DNA of 64,000 nt. Source: Alligator mississippiensis (Eukaryota > Chordata > Crocodylia > Alligatoridae). The DNA lies in the NCBI RefSeq assembly GCF_030867095.1, contig NC_081828.1, positions 51,995,434-52,059,433 of the forward strand. Reading direction: 5' to 3'. Numbering within the stretch: position 1 is the first letter of the stretch; every line of letters starts with the position of its first letter. The position numbers and the translations under genes were made by a program. This document shows positions 51,746 to 63,036 of this stretch, piece by piece. The notes under the pieces were generated by a model. That model was given only the letters and a program-made list of their open reading frames with translations. It had not been told where the DNA came from and searched no databases.

Positions 51746-52113
51746 CAAAACAGACTCTCCAAGAGCAGATTTAAATCACTGAATCCTAAATAGGGTATTT
51801 CTTTCTTTGGTTTAAGGGTCAGCCAGGGACAAGAACAAACACCAAATATCAGTTTTATAAGAAACTTATCCAAGGACTTCATTTTCATAAAATCACTGGG
51901 ATCAATAGTACCATAGCAGATAGTCACTAAAATACTTTTTTAAATTGTCTCCTATTTTTGTATTTACTAATTAATATTACTGCACCAAACAATTCAATGA
52001 ATGCCATGCTAAAATTATTCATACTTCAAAATCACTTCAATTATTAGCTCCTTCTATCATCATGAAACATAATGTTTCATTTTTAGCCCCAGATGCAGAC
52101 TATCCAGAATGCC

Positions 52114-52132
52114 AATAAATAAATAAATAAAT
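52114..52132. repeat. AAAT microsatellite
   Basis: Four to five AAAT units. Confidence 0.9.
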
Positions 52133-54087
52133 GAAATCAAGCCCACCCAGCCTCTCTTATAATACAAGTGCATTGTATATTTGTGAAACCAGGTTAAGGA
52201 TAGGCACTCAGACAGTTGTGCCCTGGGACAAGCAGACTGCAGGTTTTATAAATACATACAGAAATAATTAAAATCTAAGGGGTTTAGAAGGGTTAATCTC
52301 CTTTAAATAATCTCTGCCACAAAGCCTGTAAAGTCACTGCTGGCTCCGTGCCTACATCAGACCGGCTGTCGTATATCAGGGCAGCACGTGCTGATTGGAG
52401 CAGAGAGATTAACTGAAACCCTGCCATGCTGGCCTAGCAGACTAGTACAGTTCCCCTGAATATGGCTCTCCCCAGTCACTACCAAGACTACCAAACAGTG
52501 GTGAAACCTGAGCAGGACATCCACCACCAACAGGTCAACAGTCCACCTCCTTTACCTAATCAAAAACAGAGGAGGAGAGGTAGATGTTAAACTGGCTGCT
52601 AAATTTAGCAGGTTTTTCTTTTAAGTAAAGGACAAAGAAAGCCAAATGGGATGAGGGCTTACAGCCATCACCATCCAATCCAGCTCAACCAATTTTGAAG
52701 CAAACTGCAGTCATTTGAAATACATTTTAGAAAAATCCACCACTTTGTAGGGAGCTACCTCTGCTTCATGAGAGTCAACCCACAGCGCTATGTAAGTGCA
52801 ACAGAGATGTTATGCATTTTTAATTATTAAATTACAACACAATCATTGCTTTACATCTTCAGAGAACTTCCTCTTACTTTAAACCTGCATGTTACCACAG
52901 CGTAGACAAAGACTGAGTTTGAACTGGCTGTATTCTAATGAAACTATGCTGTATATGAATCTTCGAGTTTGCTGAGGACTCAGGTTCTAACCATATATAC
53001 CCACAAGAAGCTTGGGCAAAGACAGGATTATCTGAAAGCCTATAACTGAACTAAGAGCTGGACAAAAGCCTTTGAAAAACCTGAGTTGCATTATATACCT
53101 TTCAAACTAATCATCAAAAAGGGTTAGGAACCACATTTTGATGTCCTAAACCTTCTTCAATTAGGCCTTACAAAATTGCAATTAAGACTGCTTTATACAT
53201 GCTCTAATTTATTCAAACTACATAACTGTGAAGGTTTGGATAAAAAGACTTGGGTTTAGTAATGCAAAGCCTCATACAGTCAGATCTAGGTTCTGCAAAA
53301 CAACAAGCTCAGGACTATCTTAGGTCCCCCTTCCACATATCTGAAACAAAGTTTGTGGGCAGTGGAATTAAGGTACTAACATGACCATTCTCTAAAATGA
53401 ACAATTTCTACGGGAATACACATAATCACTGTACAAGATTAAATGAGCTACACTGTACAGATTCCTTGTATTCTTCCACTTCAATAAATACTTACAAACA
53501 AGTGTGGTAATCTTTTCTCCCAGTTAATCTTGCATTAGAGAAAGATATTCAGATGCTTATGTTCTTCTGGCAGAGATGTGAAGGCATAGATCCAGATCTT
53601 GCACTTCTGCAAGGCTGACAATGTACACAGATCTGAGGCAGAATTTAGTTGCAATGTGCTTCCTGAGTTAACCATAGAGTTTCAATTCCTCTACTTAATA
53701 CTCTAAAGTTTTTATGCGACACCTAATGGAATTTTATCAAACAGAGTGAACAGTATTTGTTAATCTATAATTCACCATTTTATACTGGCATTTATGAATG
53801 TAGCTGCTCTTTTATTTTATTGCCCATCAGTGATTACAAACACATGCTATGGGCTCTGGAAACTGCCCTATTATCTAACTTTGTTGAGGTGGTAACGAGG
53901 TGGGGAAAGAAGGGTTATCACTGTATTTGCTCATGGACAATAAGGGCTTGCATAGCTATTGATAAAATACAAATATTGGATAGTAAAGGTAAAAAGGTGT
54001 AGGAAAGCTGCCCAGGGCTTTAAATCAAGACAAACGCTTCACTGTCAATAACTGGAATTTCTCAATGGAACCACAATACTACCAAAG

Positions 54088-54386
54088 CAGTGATTTCTCA
54101 ACCTCTTTAGACTCAAAACGCCCCTTGGAAAATGCTAGCTCTTAGCCTTTCACTTGATTTTTGACAGCAAAAAAAAAATAACAGAGCAATTCTTGTTGCA
54201 GGAAGCCAGAAAGACTACAGCAGGTCAGAGTGTTTCACACTATGAATTTCTATTAGAAATCTCTGGGTTTATCTTGTGAATCATGTGTAGGTCTCTGCAC
54301 ACCTAACAGTGCTAATATTGAGCAGCACCCTTGAAAGAACCTCACAGCACCCTAGGCTGTGAAGGCACTGTAGCTGAGAATCACTA
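54088..54386. mobile_element. hAT-type MITE
   Basis: The left end CAGTGATTTCTCAACCTCTT and the right end TAGCTGAGAATCACTA are imperfect inverted repeats of the frequent hAT end 'cagtgattctcaac'. Flanks TACCAAAG (54080-54087) and TTCTAAAG (54387-54394) agree at six of eight positions. The interior is non-coding and contains an A-tract. Confidence 0.7.
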
Positions 54387-57300
54387 TTCTAAAGTGGAAG
54401 TAAACTCAATATGAGGTCCAGATTGTTTTTACGTTTTTACTAAAATCCATAAGAGAATACCCAGATATTGTACCTAGCCTGCAGCTGTATTCTGTAAAAG
54501 ACTAATGGAATTCAAGAGGCTTGGAAGGGAACCAGGGCACATTACAGGTAGTTCCCCTGTATATAAGAAAAGAACCACCCAGACAGCAACTAAACCAAAC
54601 AGCATGACACCTTAAATGTAGAATTCAGGAGTCTTTCCCTACATCTCACTAATATCAAAACAAGTTTCTCTTAGAAGAGGCACTCAGCATTTGTGCTAGC
54701 AATACCAGAGGACTGGAACAGCTCTCATAAATTTGCATTTGAGTGACAAATGCAAGCTTTCTAAAATATTTTTTTTTCTTAAATGAAGTGCTCATGGAAA
54801 GGTGCTGGATTAACAACAGAAGAAGCTGCAGTCTTGTAATAACCAAAGTAGGTACAGAGACATTAGAAGTGCAAATTTCCCCAGTGTTGCCTCAAAAGCA
54901 TGCCTGAAACCCTAACATTGGAACCGAGGTCCACTGCAAGCACTGTTGTAAAAAAAAAAAAAAAAAAAAGACCCTTGACTTTTCTACCGAAGCAGTAAAA
55001 CAAGGGATCCTGTTGTAGGACGGACATCTGTCCACAATGTACAGGGCTAAGACCAACTCATTACACATACTGTGGACCAGTGAACAGTAGCAGATGGCAA
55101 CTACTTAAAGTCACTATTAACTTGGGCCGAAGTTGAACCAGTGACCTGGAGGTGAAAGGCTCTGTATCTCTCAGCACTGATCCCCAGAGCTGCATAGGCC
55201 TGTCTAAGTGTTGATACGTTAATCTTTTTGACTGAAATAAACAAATAAGTGTTCAGCAGAGAGAAAAAATTACCAAAATAATATTCACAAAAAGTAAATC
55301 TAAGAGCATCCTCGGGGTCCCATTCTAAGATAAAAAAATATTTTGCCCCGATACATCATCTTTTTCTGAAGGTATAATTCAAATGTTATAAAGCACTATA
55401 CTATGCTTTTATTGTATCAGTGCAGATGATGTACGGGTGGGTGTTGCAATGCTGCAGTTAATAATAAACTATCTGTGTGGCTTCCTTTCTTGTAACTTTA
55501 CTGATGTAGCATTTTACTAGTAGGGAACAGTCCAGATGTCCTGCTAAAATAGTTCAGTAACAAACTAACATTTTTACTGGGGCCTGGAGGATGTAGTCTT
55601 CCAAAAAAAAAAGTGCCAGAGTAATGTAAGTGTGCTGTATTGGGTAAATACCTACACATCAGGATACTTTTCAGAGCCATCAGGCAGAGGGGTCAGCCAT
55701 TTTTTTTAAACTGCACAAGCTAATGCTTTAAGAGTGTCTTGATGGAATCAGGGAAATTGGATTGTCCCCCCATTTGCTGGTCTAAAACAAGCCTTTTTTT
55801 ATTTATCCCATTAGAGGAACCCAAGAGAAACCTTTTAAATGTCACTAAAATTTTCCATGTATTGCAAAACCCAGTCAAAAGGGTTTTAATTCTCCTCAAG
55901 AACTCTTAAGTAATGCAGTATGTCAGGGTTTAATAAATTGTGTAAGAGATCTTTTTTATTCTGTGCTGTGCTGTTTATGTTATTTCACTCAAGGTGGTTT
56001 TGTTTGCTTAAATTTCTAGGCATGAAGTCAGCTCCTGCCACAGTTAGCTGTGAACTCCAAAACAATGGGTTAGATTCAGCTCTGGTATTAATCTACAGAG
56101 CTGAACCATGCATGAAAATGATGGCAGGATGCCTTCTGCACCCCACCCCAAGTATTTTCTGCATGTATTTTTTGCACCTGACTTCCACAAATCTATTTAA
56201 GCTTAATGGCACTGACCTTTCTCCCTAATTTTGGTATGCGATCCCTAATTTAGGCTTATCACTTTCATAAAAGACTACTCTGGCACCCAGGACAGTTAAC
56301 TGAACTTGGTAGGATGCAATTATATACAGTGGTATTAGATTACAAGTTTCCTACGAGTCTTTAAAAACATACATGTTAGCTTAATACTTAGGCAGAATGT
56401 GGGGATTTAAAAGGAAATATATAAAAATGTGGTTCACAAGCAAATAAAATGTTGATAGCACTGTTTCAGGAGAGATGTCATGTAGAATGTTACATAAAAA
56501 TTCCCCTTCCTGAAGAGTTCTTCCAATGCAACTCAAAATTATTTGTAATGCTTCCAATCATTTCAGCCCTAAGCCTCTGCAAAGCGAACACTGACAATGC
56601 TGATGAAACATTAAAGAATGTGTGTATATATAAATATGGCCCCTAGAGACCAAGATGAGACCAGAAACATTGTTTTCACATCTGACAATCAACATACAAA
56701 CCAAGGCGAGTCTATCAAGGTGAGTAGTTAGTACATTCCTCTCCCAGGAAAATAATTAGAAATCGTTCATTAGGAGTTGGGCCAGTGTAAATGTAACTGC
56801 TGCTCTCTGAGGTACTGTGGGGTTTAATGCCAAATCTACTTCTTCCATCCACTGCAAACTCCTCCTGTCCTGGTCATTGCCATGGGGAGTAGAACTGCAG
56901 ATTACTTATCCCAGACCAACTCAAATTATTTATTTTTGACTACAGTTGAAATGGGCCATTTTCAGATCTTATCAGTACTTAAAAATGCCCTCTATAAAGC
57001 AACGTGAGCAAAAGATTTTCAAAAGGAGGATATGAAGTCTAGAGTCCTCAATCAATATTAGTCTTGATTGTTTGGAAAGAAGAAACATGACATTACTAGA
57101 AGAAAAGTGATAAGAAAAAAAGGGGGGGGGGTTTAAGAGTGATCCTACAGTCTGAAGACACTGACAGACAAATCTGCTTTTCCTGGCAGGACATGTCAAT
57201 ATGCTTCTAGTAGCACTTTTAAGTCTGGAGATACTAATACATTTCCTCCTTCCCGACAGCCACGCAAGTCTCAGAACATTTTGGGGGGGGATAAATACAG

Positions 57301-58371
57301 CTCTCCACCACATTTACTAACTAGGTCACTTCAGTGGTGTGGAGGGACCACAATGTACCAAAGATTGTTTCACTAGAGGCAGCAGTGAAAGCACTAACAG
57401 TAGCTGTCACTTTGAATAGCTCCCTTCAGCAAGGTTAAAGCCCTCTCACACCTCTCCCCCCCGTCTGTTTTTGCAGCAAAAAGAGGGCTGAGGGAGAGAG
57501 GGGTCTGGCTTGTAGTTGGGTGCTCATGTACAACATGTCCACATATGCATCTGGTTATGAATCATGTGCAACATTATGGAGGTGAAGAAAAGGAAAGGGA
57601 AGCAGACTTTCCGTGAGTGGCAACAAAAGCACCTATGGAACAAAAGATACTGCCTCTTCATCCCTGCTTTAGGGTTTCTTAATCTATTTCACAAAATGTT
57701 GAAATTCAGCATGAAATTAAGAAAAAGGGGGAAAAATCCAAATGTATGGTTACTCGCCCTAGGGCTGTGTTAAAAGGATCAGGAGGTGGTAGGATGGGGG
57801 GGAGCACAGGGGATAAAGTAGTGGTTCTAATCAAATCAGTTTAAAAAGCTGCAGCCTCTCAGCTCCTCTCAGAGTTAACCTTGCCAATCAGAGCGCAAGC
57901 AGGAGCATGCCTGTGCACATTAAACTGGGAGCGTGTCCTTGAACCCACAGCGCACTTCATCCTTCTACAAGCATCCTATGAAGGCTGCGTAATGAGCACC
58001 CTTAGAACAAGCCTTGAATTCCATTAGGAGTGCTCTTTAGGAATAAGCCACCCTCAAGTGGCAGCCAACACAGCAAAGGCAACTCATACCCTTTCCTGTT
58101 ATTAGAGGTGAGCTCACGGGATTAACCAGCACTAGCTTGGCAAATTAACAAAAAATAAAAAAAAGACACACACCGACAAATACAGGTGCACCATGTCCAG
58201 CTTTGAGGTGCATTGCTATTTTTTGCTCATGGTTAAAGGCACAGAAATCACTTTAAAATAAATGTGCACCAGGAATTACCTGAGTAATCTAAAGGGATTA
58301 TCTTGTTGCTTTAACAGTTTCATAAACCAAGGATGATGCAGCTCTCTCAGAAGTCCTGCACTCCATGTAGG

Positions 58372-59402
58372 GCTGCCTTTGAAAATGGTCTGGAAGCTGC
58401 AGCTGGTGCAGAACACGACAGCCCGCCTTCTGATGCAGGTTGCCAGGGACACAACTTCAGTGCTGCAGGGCAGGGGTGCTCAACCCCTCAACCCATGGAC
58501 CACACCTAGCCTGCAGGGCAATGTCATCCAGCCCACAAGGGCCCCCACAAGCCCAAGAATTTGGTGACAGGAAAGCAGTGGCAGCTAACCATGGCTCCCC
58601 TGCTGTCAAATTTCCAGACCAAAGGGAAGCCCTGCAGGCTGGATAGTGCAGCCCTGCACGATAAGTGGAGCTGAGTATAGCAACGCAGGGCAGCAAGGAG
58701 CCAAGTGTGTCAGCAGGGAGCAGAGCCAGGAAGTATAGGGTGGCAGGAGGCTAAGTGGGGTGGCAAGGAGCACAGTAAGGTAAGGAAGAAAGCAAAGTAG
58801 TGCAGTGCCCAACTTAGATCACAGATGAGTCCCATGCCACTTATCTGGCCTATGCAACCAAAAGATTGAGCACCACTGCTTTAGAATATGCACCAGCTCC
58901 CACTAGCTTTTCAGTTGGAATTCAAGGTGCTGGTTTTGGCCTGGAAGACCCTAAATGATCTGGGACTTATGTACCTATGGGGCGTTTTTTTCCCCTTAAG
59001 GAAGCACTGTGATCCTGAGGGACAGCACAGCAACCTCCTACAAGCACCGCCAGTACACCAAGTCCACTTGGAAAAACACATGGGAGGTCATTCTCTGCAG
59101 CTGTTCCTCAGCTCTGGAACTCCCTTCCTTCTAAAGCTTGCCAGAACTTGAGCCTGGATATCTTCTGGAGGCACTGTAAGACCTTCCTATTGGGCAGGAG
59201 TTTACTAAACAAAGCTAGAGATGCTGTTTAGGTGGTCTCTGTTTTATCTGGATATTTAGTTTCTCTTTAAATAGCTTGTTCTTTTGTCACTCTCCTGTTT
59301 AAGTTCTTTTGTTTTCTTAGTAAAAGTCACCCTGAGCCTTTGTTGGGACCCACAGCATAGAAACTGAATAAGTGAATGAATGAATAAAAGACTAAATAAA
59401 TG
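58372..59402 (+). mobile_element. L2-type LINE, 3' part of ORF2 and tail, interrupted by a hAT element
   Basis: Translation of 58384-58430 gives MVWKLQLVQNTTARLLM, the L2-clade ORF2 motif 'LQLVQNAAARLL'. After the nested hAT element the code resumes with LAFQLEFKVLVLAWKTLNDL (58897 onward), the usual next motif. The 3' end carries TGAATGAATGAATAAA (59373-59388), the short repeat tail typical of L2. The ORF is decayed. Nearly 600 bp of the hAT-free LINE sequence remains. The start may extend a little upstream of 58372. Confidence 0.8.
58471..58878. mobile_element. hAT-type element nested in the L2 LINE
   Basis: The left end CAGGGGTGCTCAACCCCTCA and the complement of the right end (CAGTGGTGCTCAATCTTTTG) are inverted repeats, the same end type as 41771-42294. 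It splits the L2 reading frame, so it inserted after the LINE. The interior has a degenerate AGCAAGGAGC/GGGTGGCA-type array (58670-58790). Flanks CTGCAGGG and CTTTAGAA agree only partly. Confidence 0.75.
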
Positions 59403-60145
59403 ACCCCTATCGACTACTTTTCTCGAGTTGGGGGAAGCATAGAGATCTGTGCGCTCTATGTATGTATGTTAATGTGTTTGTCTCCACTTTTACAAAGGCC
59501 TGCAGTGCTTCTTTTAAAAATTTAGTAAAATCACCTTTCTCCACACCCCTTCAGGGAGAACTGTAATTCTTATTTGCTTTTTCATTTTTGGCTTTCAATG
59601 TTGTCTTTTTCCTGCGAGTTCCTTTACTTTTTTTTTCTTTTTTCCCCATCAGATTCATTTTGTTTCAGAGCTCTATATATTTTTCTCAACATCTAACTCT
59701 GCTCCCATTTTCTGACATCTTTGCTCAAATTTTATCACTCTTTACTTCTATGAAGGATTTGAGAGACCTGAATTCTAATAGCAATTCACCAAAGTTGTCT
59801 GCGGTGACAACAGATACTTGGGCCTTCCATTGTTATGACATGCCTGCTTTTTTTTCTCCAACTCCAGCAACCATCTTTAATGCCTCAGGCCCTACTTATT
59901 GCTTTACAGTTTGTTCTTCTTGTGAGACCCTATGAGGGAGACAGCTTCACATACCAGTCTCCTTACTTGTGGCTGCCCACTAACATTTAGATTCCATGGC
60001 TTTCTGTGAAAGGGGTTAGGGAGAAGCAATTCATTTGGATTATACTAGATTATGCCAGATTTAAAAAACAGATTACAATCACTTTCTTTGGGCCCTTGTC
60101 AATGACCTATCCATAAAATTACAGTGGCAAGACTAAGATTTAGGC

Positions 60146-60363
60146 CAGAGGTTCCTAAACTGTGGTACACATAGCCCTGTGGGTATGCAAGACATCTCTA
60201 AGTTGGTATGCAGGAGAAATTGTGTAATGGCAGATTTAATTTTCATTGTAATAATAACTGGCATTCAAGGGGTTAAAATATAAAATGCATGTTGGTAGGA
60301 GCATGCAGGCAGCTGGTAAATCTAGGAGGGGGTATGTAATAACAAAAAGTTTGAGAACCTTTG
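60146..60363. mobile_element. hAT-type MITE with perfect 8-bp target-site duplication
   Basis: The left end CAGAGGTTCCTAAACTGTGG and the right end AAAGTTTGAGAACCTTTG are inverted repeats. The element is flanked by identical ATTTAGGC at 60138-60145 and 60364-60371. 218 bp, AT-rich interior, no coding potential. Confidence 0.9.
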
Positions 60364-60873
60364 ATTTAGGCAAAGCTCCTTCTGAATAAAGTTGAACCGT
60401 TACCATAATGACATGTCAGGAGAACAGGAAGACAGGAAAGATGTTAGAGAAAGTTCAGAAGAGATAAAAACCATTCATTTTCAAACTCAAAATCCAGTCA
60501 CTGAATAAGCTGTTGTTTGTTGAATAACATGCATCCTAACAACATACAAATGCCTCAAAATTATGAATGTGCAAGGCATGGACTGTACACGTTTCAAATG
60601 ATCATATCAGAGGCAGACTGAACAATCTAAAACTTGCTAAATCTATCCCTTAAAACACAGCAATGCTGAGAGAATGGAGGAACTAAGCAAATCTGAAAAA
60701 AACTTTTGATTGTGTTCTTTTGTAAATATCTGTAACCAAGACCCAATTATCCTGGGATAACAACCGATACAGTTTGGTGAAGCAGGGAAAAAAAAGGTAC
60801 ATGATTTACATACAGAGATATGCCAGAGAAGCAAGTTCAAATCAAGTTGGGAGTTTGAAGCCCTCTCTGGTGG

Positions 60874-60911
60874 TTCACTGTATGAAAGGCTTTCACCTTT
60901 CATACAGTGAA
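60874..60911. repeat. Perfect 16-bp hairpin with 6-nt loop
   Basis: TTCACTGTATGAAAGG (60874-60889) and CCTTTCATACAGTGAA (60896-60911) are perfectly complementary around CTTTCA. No element ends were found around it. Confidence 0.85.
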
Positions 60912-61819
60912 GTTGGGATAGAAGGAACAGTCCATGAAATGCTTACTATTTTAAAGGGTCACATTCAAAAATGGAGGGAAGAAGAGGGGATTAGGGTTTC
61001 TAACTTTTTCTAGGGTTTCTAACTTTTTAAAAACTTTTTCCTGATGTTCAAATAAGGCCTGAAAGCTGAAAATTTCAAGTCCTCTTTCTCTCTCTCAACT
61101 TATTTTCCTGGAGGGGTCTCTCTTTTGGAAGATACAGAGATACTGTTTGAAAGCTTCATCTGCCAGCAGCTAAAGGTGCTAGGGGTTGGGTGCTAAATCT
61201 GATTTCAACAGAAGTCCACTAGCAGGGAATTTGGCCCATGGTCTGTAGAATAAAATATGTAAGAGAACACTGTTCTGAACTTCACTGAACTTGACTCTAA
61301 GATGAAAAGGAAACAGCAATAAAAGTAACATTATACTTCCTATCCTATATTGATGGATAGAGTTGAACAGTTGACATGGTGCTTAGGCTGCAGATATTTT
61401 CTGTATACACTGACTGATTTGGCAAACTTTACTCATGCAAACGGTCTTAGTACTGCAACAAGACTATTCATGTGATGGGGAGTTGCATCAAGAGTTGGGC
61501 TTACAGTGTTTGTAGTGTTTTGCGGATGAAAGACACTATAGTAAAGCAAGATGTTATTAACCTTAAAGTAAAATGCTAAGGTTCAATGACTTCCGCAGGA
61601 ACAAAAAGCACACTGCAGGATTAAAAGTATTTAAAAACCCCATTAAAATAAAAGAATGAAAACTTGAATTCTGACACGGAGAAGTACAGGATATGGTATT
61701 TTAAGTTTCTCTGCAATTTCGTTATCGAATCACTCAGCTGGAAAGGGAAAATGCTTTGAGAAGCCAATCAAAACACTTTCTCCACTGAAGGCACAAAGCT
61801 CCATTCCTCAAAGTGCGTG

Positions 61820-62890
61820 AAGTCTTAGCATCCCCTTTTGATTCCTCTCTAAGCTTGGATGATCAGGTATTACCAGTTTCCAAAAATGCTCTGTTCCATC
61901 CCTGGCTTTCTAAGAAACATCATCCCTTCTCTCCTCAAAGTGGACCTGGCCACAACAATCCAGGCATTTGTAACCTTCTGATTGGATTACTGTAATTCAC
62001 TGGGTGCGTCCACATGTGCACATTAACTGAGCAGTAACTGAAATAACCTCACACTACAGGAGCACATGTACATGTGCACATCCATACTGCACAGTAAATA
62101 TAGAGACTTACACCAACTTGCGTGTAAATTTGATACCTGCAACATGTAGGTATCAAATTTACACCCAATTAGTTACTGTACAGTAATGCAGGTGTAGACG
62201 CCTTCTGCGCAGTAATGCTGTGTGTGCAGACTGACTTGGAACTAACTTTAGTTCCAAGTCAGTCCACACACAGTGTTAATGCACTTTAATACCTACACGT
62301 GTAGACACCAGCCTATTCCCACTTACTGCTCAATAAATTTAAGCTGGCATAAATGCACATGTAGACATGTACTATATCCCACTGTATCTGAAGTTGACAG
62401 CAGAGAATACACAGGCTCCAACAGGTACTGAATGCAGCTACTCACATTTTTTAGCTCCAGATGTGAGCAAATCTAAGTTATAATCATATCCTCCCATTAG
62501 CACTAATCAGTTTCTGATGTTGGAGAGCCTAAGGTCCTAATTTTCAAAGCAATTAATGGATCAAACCCTTGCTACATCAAAGATCAAATTTTAATCTGTG
62601 AATCTTGATGAGAGGGGTCTACTCCTTTGGGACAATACAGAACTAAAAGCAAAGGAGGAAGCATGTGAAAGTTGGGTGTGAAGCAGTCTCGATCCAGGAC
62701 ATCCAGCTATGGAACAATCTTCCAGGAGAGTGTGCACATTCAGAACCTTACCAGAAAGGTCATAAAGCTTTTTTGTTCAACCAAATCTCACTACCACAAG
62801 TGACTAACATCCCGTATATTTCTGTGTTGGTGCCATCTCCATCAACTTTTTTTTGCGCAATTCCAATTCCATGTAAGAAGTGCCAGAGAC
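61820..62890 (+). mobile_element. L2-like LINE ORF2 remnant, interrupted by a foldback element
   Basis: The left part encodes FDSSLSLDDQVLPVSKNALF (from about 61839) and then, before the insertion, a frame ending in DYCNSL-like codons (GATTACTGTAATTCACT, 61985-62001), both hallmarks of the L2/CR1-type reverse-transcriptase end. After the insertion the right part contains codons for IQLWNNLPGE (about 62695-62720), the 'LWNSLP' motif near the end of ORF2. Frameshifts are present and the copy is dead. It is the same protein region as 58372-59402, displaced upstream. Confidence 0.7.
62002..62380. mobile_element. Double-hairpin foldback element, copy 4, nested in LINE
   Basis: The element begins GGGTGCGTCCACATGTGCA and ends GCACATGTAGACATG...CCC. 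The three bases ACT occur on both sides (61999-62001 and 62381-62383), a possible 3-bp duplication. Two internal hairpins are near perfect: GTGTAAATTTGATACCT / AGGTATCAAATTTACAC (about 62121-62164) and GACTGACTTGGAACTA / TAGTTCCAAGTCAGTC-type (about 62230-62266). It lies inside the LINE reading frame and so postdates it. Confidence 0.7.
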
Positions 62891-63036
62891 ACTATAAAGT
62901 TCACTAGGGATTTTGCTACTGCTACTGATTTTACCTAGCTGCTATTCAGGTTGATAGGTTATGTTCTGAGGTCTATGGGCCAAAAAGGGAAAGATTGTTT
63001 GGGGGATTTTTTTCCAAGGTACTGTTGTTTCAATAC

